NCBI RefSeq assembly: GCF_047675955.1
Contig: NC_132926.1
Span: 15,319,326 to 15,383,325, forward strand
Source of the DNA: Chlorocebus sabaeus
Taxonomy: Eukaryota > Chordata > Mammalia > Primates > Cercopithecidae
Direction of reading: 5' to 3'
DNA length: 64,000 bases
This document shows, in pieces, positions 54,961 through 64,000 of this stretch. Numbering within the stretch: the first letter of the stretch is position 1; each line of letters starts with the position of its first letter. Made by a program: the position numbers and the translations under genes. The notes below the pieces were generated by a model. The model had not been told where the DNA came from. It made no database searches and saw nothing but the letters and a program-made list of their open reading frames with translations.

Positions 54961-57684
54961 AAATATTAACTATAGAAAGACAAAGGTAAGATTTACATCC
55001 AACTTTGCCCCCAAAACCCATGCAAGCAATAAAAGAGAAGAATGAAATACTTAACATTTTGGGAGAAAAATGCCTCCCACCTGAGAATTTGGTACCCTGT
55101 GAAATTATCCTTCAAATAAAGGAGAAATATATACTTTCTCAAATTAACAAAATTGGAGGGAATCTGTTGCCAGTATATAACTGCCTTGTAAGAAATGTCT
55201 AAAGAGAATCAATTAATATAATCCATCAACCAACAGCTTAAACAAGAAAAATCACTTGGTTATATCAATAAATTCAGAGAAAGCATTTGACAAATCCAAC
55301 ACATTTATCATAAATAAAAAACCTCAGCAAAAAAGGAATACAGGAGAAATTCCTAAGTCTGATAAAAAACATCCGTAAAAATCATAGAGCTACCTTAATG
55401 TTTAATGGTGAAAACTTAAAGCTTTCTCACTAAGATCAGGAGCAAGGCAAGGATGTCCCCTCTCACCACTGCTCTTCAACATTGTACTGGAAAACCTAGC
55501 TAATGCAATAAAATAAGAAAAGGAAAGAAGTGGTATACAGATTGTGAAAAAAATAAAAGTGTCTTTTTTCACAGTTAACAAGATCATCAATGTGGAATAT
55601 CTTAAAGAATCTACCCCAAAAAATATTTTAAAAACCTCCTAGAACTAATAAGCAATTACAGCAAGGTAGAAGGTTAATATATAAAGGTTAATTGCTTTCA
55701 TTTATACCAACAATAAACAAGTGGAATTTGGAATTAAGAACACAGTATCATTAACATTAACATCCACAAAAATTAAATACTTATGTTGTAAATATGACAA
55801 AATATGCACAAGATCTATGTGAGGAAAATTACAAAATGCTTATGAAAGATATCAAAGAAGAACTAAAGGAATGGAGAGATATTCCATGTCAAAGTTAGGA
55901 AGACTCAATCTTATCAAAATGTCACTTCTTCCCAACTTGATTTGTAGATTCAAAACAATCCTAATCAAAATATCACTATAAAGCTATAATAATTGAGACT
56001 GTGTGGCAATGGTGGAAGAATGGACAAATAGATCAATGGGACAGAATAAATAACCCAGAAATAGACTCATGTAAATATAATCAATTGCTCTTTGACAAAA
56101 GAGCAAAAGCAATACAATGGAGCAAGCATAGTCTTCTCAAAAAATTAGGCTAGAACTGGACATCCACATGCAAAAAATAAAAATAAATCTAGATAAAGAT
56201 GTTGTGACCTTCACAAAAGTTATCTCAAAATGGATCAGAGATCTAAATGCAAAATGCAAAACTGTAAAATTTCTAGAAGATAACATAGGAGAAAAATCTA
56301 TATGACCTTGAGTATGGCAGTGACTTTTTACACACAACATCAAAGGCACAATCCATGAAAGAAATAATTGATAAGCTAAACTCCATTAAAATTAAAAAAT
56401 TCTGGTCTGCAAAAGTAAATGTCAAGAAAATGAGAAGACAAGCCACAGACTGGGAGAAAATATTTTTAAAAGACAGGATAAAGGACTCATCCTAAATTAC
56501 AAAGACCCCTTAAAACTCAACAATAAAAAGATGAACAACCCCATTTTTTATAAATGAGCTAAAGTCCTGAGCAGACACCTCAGCAAAGAAGATACACAAA
56601 TGGCGATGGAACATATGAATAGATGTTCAATTTTATATGTCATTAGGAAATTGCAAATTAAAACAATGGGATACTATTCTGCACCTACTAGAGTGGCAAA
56701 ATCCAAAACACTGACAATACCAACTTCAGATGTGGAGCAATGAAATATCTTAATTCATTGCTGGTGGGAACATAAAATGGTACAGCCACTTTGGAAGACA
56801 GTTTATAGTTTCTCTCATAACTAAATACACTTTCACCATATGATTCAACACTCACACTCCTTGGTATTTATTCAAAGGAGTTAAAAACTTATGTCTACAC
56901 AAAAATCTGCACACAGATGTTTACAGTAGCTTTATTCATTTGCCAAAACTTGGAAGCAACCAAGGTATCGTTCAGTGGGTTAATGAATAAACTGTATTAT
57001 ATCCAGACAATGGAATATGATTCGGCACTAACAAGAAATGAATTATCAAGCCATGAAGAGACATGGAGAAAACTGAAATGCATCTGACTAAGTAGAAGAA
57101 ACCCATCTTTAACAGCACATCCTGTATGATTCCAACTATGCAACGTTGAAGAAATGGTGAAATTATGGACAGTAAAAAGATTAGATATTTTCAGGAATTG
57201 GCAGGAGATAGGAATAAATAGAGCACAGAGGATTTTTACACCAGGTAAACTATTCTGTATGACATACTACAATGGTGGAGACATGTCATCATCCATTTGT
57301 CAAAACCCATGTAACAGGAAACACCAAGAGTGGACCCTTATGTATACTATGAACTTTGGATGATAATAATGTGTCAATGTCAGTTTGTCTATTGTAACAA
57401 ATGCACCACTGGTGGAGGATGTTCTAGTGGAAGAGATTGGACAGAGGGGAATGGGAACTCTCTGTACTTTGCTCAGTTTTGCTATGAACCTAAAACTCCT
57501 TCTGAAAAATAAAACTTGTTAATTAAATAAAAATAAAACTTTCAAAATAGAGGGCTATACCTGGAAATATCTAAGGTTAGTTATGCAACCTTATATAAGA
57601 ATGAGGTGGCTGGCAGTGCAAGTTAAATACCCTGTTGTGTAAAGTGGATGGAAAAAATCAATACTTTCAATCAATTGGGAGTTG

Positions 57685-57816
57685 GTTTTATTTTTTAAAA
57701 TAGGGAGTTCACTATGTTGCCCTGGCTACTCTCAAACTCCTAGAGTCAAGTGATCCTCCTGCCTCAGCCTCCTAAGTAACTGGCAGTGCAGGCATGCTCC
57801 TCTGTGCCTCGCCTAG
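57685..57816 (-). mobile_element. Free Alu-type monomer or AluJ half
   Basis: 'ggagttcactatgttgccc', 'ctcaaactcctagagtcaag', 'tgatcctcctgcctcagcc' and 'gcatgctcctctgtgcctcg' show one Alu monomer in reverse, about 130 bases, very diverged. It could be a FLAM/FRAM or half of an AluJ. Confidence 0.8.
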
Positions 57817-57984
57817 TTCGAAGGTTTTCATGGTGAAAAAGTTCATGGATACACATGAATAGACTCTTTACAGCTGATAATTTGGAGTTATAGCCAGTTT
57901 AAGTTGAAGCACTAAGTACAGTGTATTCAGAGGCAAGGAGATGTGCCCACTCAATTAGCGCATACGAATATCTGCTCCAAAAGT

Positions 57985-58505
57985 GAATCTACTCATTCCA
58001 GAAATATTTAGTGCCTACTATGTACCCAGCATCACGCAAGTGCTTCCAAGTCTGAGTGAGATACAGGTGCTTCTGACAAGGAACTTAGTTAATAAGGAGT
58101 TAATAAAATTAATGCATGCTAAGACCATGCTTATAAGAAAAGAACATATTTTGTAAGTTTCTATGTAATAAGTGTCATAAGAAAAAATAAAAAATATAGT
58201 AGAAGAAACCGATACTGGAAAAAATACTTCAATCTGGGAAAAAGTTAACATATGGCCAAGGCTTGAAAGATGAAAAAATTCACCAGATAGAAATGGGAGG
58301 AGAAGGAGAATTCCACCAGAGGAACCAGCGTGAAACAGAGGCAGTGAGGTGAGGAGCCTTTCTGAGGACTGGAGTTTAGCCGGGATGTCACATATGCAAA
58401 TTAAAGTTGGTAGGAGCCAGACTGGAGAATTGTAAATGGCAGTTTGGACTAGATTTAGTCAACACTGGGAAGAAAGCATTGAATAATTTTAAGTAAAGGA
58501 AGATA
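57985..58505 (-). mobile_element. L2 3' fragment, reverse
   Basis: 'cattccagaaatatttagtg', 'cctactatgtacccagcatc', then 'gagcctttctgaggactgg', 'gagccagactggagaattgt' and 'ggcagtttggactagattta' follow the reverse L2 over about 500 bases. Confidence 0.8.
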
Positions 58506-58509
58506 ACAT

Positions 58510-60640
58510 GAATCTCACTGAGATTCTAAAAATCTAAGCAAATGGACTTTTCACTGGATACAAGAAGAGGTAAAGAGGTATTAAAAAACTATTTCCAACA
58601 GTGCCCAGGAGAATGTTTACTTAAGGGGGAGAAAAAGAAAACTCATATCTTAGCTTACGATGTAAACTTTACATATATTGTCTATATTATAGTAACATCA
58701 ACATCACTGTAATTCTAAAGGAAAGACTATTTCAAAGCCTAATAATCCGGTAACCTAGTATATTAAATCAACCTAAGTGAATTATGAGACTTTATGCTCT
58801 CTCACAGAAATGAAAAACAATTTAAGTAATTCACTGTTTTCCAAAGTGTCTTTTAAAAGCAGTGTATTTGGTGTATCATATACGACAATGCTCTTTCAAA
58901 GGACCGTTTAAAATAAAGTACCACCAGATCCTCTCTGTATGTGGAACGATGTTAAATTCCAGCTCTGCTTGGAGCATAATTAAGTACTCGTAACACCATA
59001 AAACTTTTATTAAATTACGGTGTTGGGAATGAAATGTAAATTTGTCTTCCAATATGATGTTGGCATTTCAACCTTTTTTTTCAGGCTAGATATTATTAAT
59101 AGTAAAAGTTCAGGGAATAAGTAAAGCTGTAGTATTAAGCAGAATTCAGGTGTCACGTAATCACAAATGTTAGTGCAATTATATTATTGAGGTATTCTCC
59201 ATCCCTCCTACTCTACCTATTTTCTAAATAGCCATCATTGATATAGTATATGATTATAAAAGGAATAGCAAGATTGAGTTAAAAAGCAAAATACCTCTTT
59301 AAATGAACATTATCTTTTGTCGTTATATAGCGAAGACATGAATGGCTTTACCTGTCAGCTGCTTATACGACAAAATAGAAAAATACAAATATTATAAACA
59401 GAAGATATCCACTCAAATTCAAAAGCACAAAGAAAAAATTGCAAAGATAATATAGATTTATTTTAACACAATTTATTCAAGCTTTAATGAGTTTGAAAAA
59501 ATAAAAACAAATATGGATTTTCTTTGATCTCTGCAATATGAAAGAGACATGGGCAAAAATAAGAGAATCCAGCTACTTGTATGATATAGCTGACTATTTT
59601 GAATTTTAAAAAACTAATTTGTTTTGAGAATATCCTACTTGAATAGAGAAATCTTTGCATTTTGCAAAAGGAAAAAGATTATTTCTTTTCAGATAACCCA
59701 CCTTGTACCAATATAAAAAGCTGCCAATGCAAATATTTTCAGGGACAACATCTGTCTAGAATATATCATGAGCAAGCGAAAGTTTCTCTCACCTCCTCCG
59801 AGTCCCTGGAGGTCTGACCCAAAGAGAATGTGAATAGAGTTTTCCATTTTGTTTCACATTAGGGTCTCCTGGGAGGCAAAGAGGACGGGAAAACACTATA
59901 GCCAAAATACCCAAAGCATGATTCAATCTGATGTCCTAGTAAAGGAAATGTACACTCCAAGCTTTTTTTTGTTTTGTTTTTCTCCAAACTCACCATTTGC
60001 TCCAAACGATAAAATCACAGCCTCAAGGAAAATCACACCTTAAAAAAAATTGTTTGTGTTGGCTGTTCTCTTAGAGAAGTTGAGTTTTCCTGGAAAGTTA
60101 ACATTCCTTGTCAGAGAGGAAATAAAAATAAATGTGGCACAGGCAAAGATGACATTTGAATCCAAACAAAAGTTTGCCTTTTGCTTTTTTTTTTTTTCTT
60201 TCACCCCTTATCATACAAACTGATGTGCTAAGAAAAACAGTCCCGATTTAGCTTTCCATAAGCCCTTTGGAGTAGTTCACATACGTAGTCTCTCATAGGA
60301 AGGTTCAGTTGCAAATTTTTGTCAAAAGGGAAAAAATACACCATGTGGAAACTGTGTATTGGTTAGAGGAAATGGATCAACAGAGAGGCCACAGGGGGAA
60401 AAGCGCCAGTTGTGGATTCAGAGAATGAGTCAGTGTTTTAGACAAGGGAAAACTGAAGTATATCTCATGAGCTGAAACCACCTCCAGGCTGACAAACTTT
60501 TGCCAGAACTTATAAACAGTGCGTGATACATTATGTTCAGGATCCCATTGCAAGCAACATTGCCAATCCTCATCCAATTAGTGGTTCCAAACTGCTCATC
60601 CCAGACCTACCTTGAATTTACACTGGAACTGGGCAAATGT
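58510..60640. other. Unique AT-rich DNA, part possibly conserved
   Basis: No clear interspersed repeat. 58900-59060 has retained CpGs and homeodomain-like words ('gcataattaagtactcgtaa', 'ttattaaattacggtg') and may be conserved. A T-run lies at 60187-60200. I see no gene. Confidence 0.45.
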
Positions 60641-60779
60641 CCACTCTCACTAAGGGTGGTGACACTAAGCACTCCAGAATGAAGAACTATGCAGACAAAG
60701 AGAGGAATCTTTGCAGTTCTCAGTGTCAAATTCTGAGCATTACCCTGTCTCTGCTGGATTCCTATAATGACATCAATAA

Positions 60780-61615
60780 TATGTCTCTAGGGTCAGTCCT
60801 GCCTCACTCTCATTCATTGTCCACAATATAACATCTCAATCTTATGCTTAAGCTCTTCAATTATTCTTCATTGATCTCAGGATGAAATCCAAACTCCTAC
60901 CATGAGGTTGTTCAAGACATACTGTCTGTCTTTTAGACCAGCGGTCCCCAACTTTTTGGCACCAGGGATCAGTTTCATGGGAGAAAATTTTTTTCACAGA
61001 CTGAGGTTGGGAAAGGTTTGAGAATGAAACTGTTCCACCTCGGATCATGAGGCATTACTTAGATTCTCGTAAGGAGCATGCAACCTAGATCCCTTACGTG
61101 CCAGTTCACCATAGGGTCCACAGTTCTTATGAGAATGTAATGCCTCTGCTGACCTGACAGGACGTGGAGCTTAAGTGGTAATGCTAGCTCACCTGCCGCT
61201 CACCTCCTGCCATGCAGCCCTGTTCCTAACAGGCCACGGACCAACATCAGTCCGCAGTTCAGGGGTTGGGAATCCCTGTTCTAGACCCTTCTCTCTACAA
61301 GCTCAAACTCTAAGTACTAGCCAGGGTGGTGGTTTTAAATCTCCCAGTCTTTGTATTTGGCATTTGAACCAGCTGTCTCTTCAGCCTGGAACACTCATCC
61401 TACATCACAACTCTACCTTTGACCTCATTACTGGGTAACTTTAATTGATTCTTATTACCTCTCATGCTTACTGTGATTTTGACAGAATAGATTGAAGTCA
61501 GTTGCTCAATCTTTTCTTGCATTAGAAAGATGACTAGTCCCTAAGGACTACCTAGCACAGTATCTGGTACAACAGAGACTGAAAAAATATATATATATTG
61601 AATGAACAAATGACT
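60780..61615 (+). mobile_element. L2 LINE 3' half split by MER1B
   Basis: Left part 60780-60938: 'aagctcttcaattattcttc', 'ctcaggatgaaatccaaact', 'cctaccatgaggttgttcaa'. It resumes after the DNA transposon with 'tcttcagcctggaacactca' and 'cctctcatgcttactgtg', and ends with 'agcacagtatctggtacaac' and 'attgaatgaac'. It is one L2 copy, interrupted. Confidence 0.85.
60939..61278. mobile_element. MER1B hAT-Charlie DNA transposon, complete
   Basis: It runs from 'cagcggtccccaactttttg' to 'ggggttgggaatccctg', 340 bases, matching the usual MER1B length (about 337). The inverted ends are visible. An 8-bp duplication flanks it (ttttagac at 60931-60938, ttctagac at 61279-61286, one change). It is a non-autonomous element with no transposase frame, inserted into an older L2. 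Confidence 0.93.
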
Positions 61616-61725
61616 GAAAAAGAATTCACCAACCACCTTCTTAGTTAACATCAAATTGTCACTAACACATTCAGGATATTGAAATCCAAATTTTAGCAAC
61701 CTTGCTAAATTAGGGGTAATTAACA

Positions 61726-61785
61726 TAGTGTCCTAGGGCTTAACAAGCATTCAATAAATGTTAATAACTACCATTACTGTTTACA
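61726..61785 (+). mobile_element. MIR 3' scrap
   Basis: 'gcttaacaagcattcaataa', 'atgttaataactaccattac' matches the MIR 3' tip. It lies just downstream of the L2 end. Confidence 0.6.
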
Positions 61786-61789
61786 TTAT

Positions 61790-64000
61790 AAAAACATTTT
61801 TGTTTCAAAAAATCATTCACGACAACTGTTTTCTTCTTACTGAAAACTCAAAGATTTTTACTTAACAACTTGTTAAAATAAATATAGTTTGATGTTCTTT
61901 TAAAAGTGGTTTAAAGACAAGAGGACTCTCAGTTAACAAATCATATGATTACATATTAATACTATTGTAACAAAAAGAAATTACCGGTAAAAATAAGTCA
62001 CTTGTAATTCTATTTCTTTTAAAAACAGTAAATTTTAGGACAAAAAGTAGTCATGAAAAACCCTTAATGCTCCACAAATAAGTTAAATAATCCGAGTGGG
62101 ATACATACATGTGACTCGTGTGTCATTTCAATAAAAGTGCCTAGAGGGCACTGATTTGCCATGTTTCTATGGATCTGTGTAGCACAGAAAGCACATGTGT
62201 AGGTATAACTTGTGAGTAAGCACTATTTACTCTACAAATAAATTACTATGTAGCTTACATTGTTAGGGTCGCATGATAGCCCTATAGCTTAAAAGACTGA
62301 AATAACCATGCATTTATCTTGTCACTACAGGTACTTACAGTGTAATTACAAGGTCAACAGTTACTATGCAATTATGTAGTTTCAACATTGTGGTTCTTAA
62401 ACAACAAAAAAAGTACACTATTCTCCCAGTACCTGCTGAGAACCCCTTTCCCTATTTCGCCATCCCCACTTGCAAATTTTAAATAGCTGCAATGACATTT
62501 TCAAAGGAAAACAAATCAAAGTATCTTTATTGGAATAATAGCTATCTTATAATTATTAAAGACCTCAGACATCTTCTGGTCCAATGCCTCAATTTTCTTG
62601 GGAGGATTTATTTTAAATTTTTCTTATGGAATTATATGTAATTTAGAAAGTAACTCAAGATAAAAGGTAACACAAACAGGCATTTTATTTAGCAGCAATA
62701 ATTTTTAATGGTTGTTCATTGTGTAGAGTAATGAGATGTGGCACATTTTTGAAAGGGTGCATTTCCTGACTTAATGAAATCAGAACAAAATAATACTAAA
62801 TTATAACGTATAGTATCACATCCATAAAGTTTTATTCTTCTCTAGTTCAGATTCTGAATTTATTTCTGTGTGATTCCTTAATATTGACATCACACTGCAT
62901 ATAATTTTGTGGTTAGTTGTGTGTTTTTGCGGTGTGACCAAATCTCTTACACATTTCTCTTCCAAAGTATGGTGACTCTGAAATCATGAGTTTCATTAAA
63001 ACCTTATAACTAAAACCCTTCAAATTTTTCCCCTCCTTTATTCAGAGAAGCAGAAGGACACTGCTTTGATAGTCAATATTTGAACAACTCATTCCAAATT
63101 TATTGTAGGTTACTATCATAGAGAGAATAATAAAGAATTTTTTTAATTACTTTAGCTCATAAGAATGGGCTGATAGATATTCCATCAATGTTATGATTCC
63201 CTTGGATGGAGAAATGCTAAATGCTAACCCAAACAGATTTTAAAACCATAATTACTTGGCAAACAGGGGAATCATAGCCAAATAATTATTCATGAGTACA
63301 GATTAAATTCATCTAGATTTTTTTAAAAAATTTCTTATTGAATTCTTCTATCTCTGGCAAAGCCACAGAGCACAGCAATATCAGAGTGGCATTACTTCTT
63401 CAATATGTTTTGCACAAAAAGAGCAAGCTGGGTACAGGGTTGTTTTTTGTTTTTTTTATTTTTTGTTTTGTTTTCTATAGTGTCTTTCTTCTGTCTCTCT
63501 CTAGTGATGAAACACAGATAAGTTACCCAACATCAGTGTGTGTAAATCATTTCAAAAGGGGCACTTGTTCTCTGACGCAGTAGTTCTCTGAAAAGCAAAA
63601 ACAAAGCAATCCTACAAGAAACATCACCACACAACCACCACACAACTTGTTCTCACAATTAAAGACTTACTATGATAATAGGCACCAGCCTGAAAAGCCT
63701 ACTCTATCAAGACAAACGGGCAAAGGTTCTCTTCAAAAGAATCTCAGGATAGGAGGTTTTTGAAATCTCAAGAGAAAGCATCAACTAGCCTCTCTCTTGT
63801 CACCTAATAAAACCAAGAAGCTGACTCAAATAGTTATAAGATTTATCTTCTAATACCTGCTTATAATTGATTTACATATAAAAAGTCTTCCTTTCCATAG
63901 TTCCAAGACCAATTTAGAACTTTCTTTGTAATTCTCACATTATAAATTAAGAAGGCAAAATCAACCATCTGTAGGACATACCAGAGGTTGAATAATGCAA
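61790..64000. other. Unique AT-rich DNA, no gene seen
   Basis: No confident repeat. 62190-62400 is dense in TTAC/TAATTAC-like words ('aggtacttacagtgtaatta', 'agttactatgcaattatg'). A weak L2/MIR3-like scrap lies at 62555-62600. A T-rich run (63441-63478) with two acceptor-like AGs (63480 and 63505) is not followed by a clear donor. Confidence 0.45.

Larger units (their letters stand above)
53290..57540 (+). pseudogene. Degraded L1M LINE (5' region, ORF1, part of ORF2, 3' end)
   Basis: ORF1-side sequence appears at 54120-54670 ('actggacacagcttaagaaa', 'caatatttgaagcaataatg', 'actgaggatttcccaaaatt'), then inter-ORF sequence near 55060-55130 ('cctgtgaaattatccttcaa'). ORF2 resumes in the reverse-transcriptase region at about 55280 ('aagcatttgacaaatccaac', 'ggcaaggatgtcccctctca') and runs to the C-terminal part (56020-57080) and 3' untranslated region (57280-57530, 'gggaactctctgtactttgc'). 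The endonuclease part is missing, and stops and frameshifts are everywhere, so it is dead. An L1MB/MC-like subfamily is likely from the 3' end. The 5' part before 54000 is assigned only tentatively. Confidence 0.85.

Noticed and set aside
63430..63510. Splice acceptor after a T-rich run
   Set aside because: Two AGs follow pyrimidine runs, but no good donor or open exon follows within a normal distance.
1..64000. CRISPR array, operon, phage or bacterial system
   Set aside because: Alu, MIR, L1 and L2 content proves primate nuclear DNA. No regular spacer array or bacterial-type gene order exists.
1..64000. tRNA, U6, Y RNA and 5S genes
   Set aside because: I scanned by eye for their conserved segments on both strands and saw none beyond the tRNA-derived MIRs and the 7SK-like scrap. 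A covariance-model scan would be decisive.

Overview
This is AT-rich nuclear DNA from a catarrhine primate, and no protein-coding gene can be supported in it. About nineteen Alu elements lie in both orientations among much older mammalian repeats: MIR, L2, L1M, hAT and Tigger fragments, many of them nested. Two young AluY copies (32981-33273 and 45881-46090) carry variants I associate with Old World monkey AluY subfamilies. A macaque, baboon or vervet-like source is therefore more likely than human. That is family knowledge recalled, not searched.

Layout. 1-3536 is mostly unique AT-rich DNA. 3537-9700 has four Alus, a long TTTC tract and L2/MIR relics. 9700-14800 has an AT tract, an unassigned old repeat, one Alu, MIR and MER5A relics, and two CpG-retaining blocks without repeats (about 11420-11830 and 14270-14690). 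14985-17440 is a pile of L2 and L1M 3' ends with one Alu. 17440-22630 is mostly unique, with a hAT relic at 19182-19545. 22640-29660 has MIR, Alu, L2 and MER5A copies, a short stretch resembling the 5' end of 7SK RNA (25415-25490), and a 41-bp tandem duplication. 30900-35550 has a possible cryptic exon (31278-31347), a Tigger split by a young AluY, and a TA/TG-rich minisatellite. 35550-42400 is mostly unique, with a GAA/GGA tract at 38069-38217 and a GC-box-bearing block near 40000-40640. 42400-49900 holds a hAT copy nested in L2, a young truncated AluY and the best candidate conserved regulatory block (about 47880-48570, with a CTCF-like site). 49900-57560 holds a 73-bp inverted repeat, Alus and a degraded L1M of roughly 4 kb. 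57690-64000 holds an Alu monomer, L2 relics and a clean MER1B nested in L2.

The window looks like an intron or a gene-poor intergenic stretch. If it has a function, the likeliest carriers are the repeat-free blocks that keep CpGs (possible enhancers or insulators). I found no bacterial-type system, CRISPR array, operon, or intact gene for a transposase or reverse transcriptase. I also saw no convincing endogenous retrovirus.
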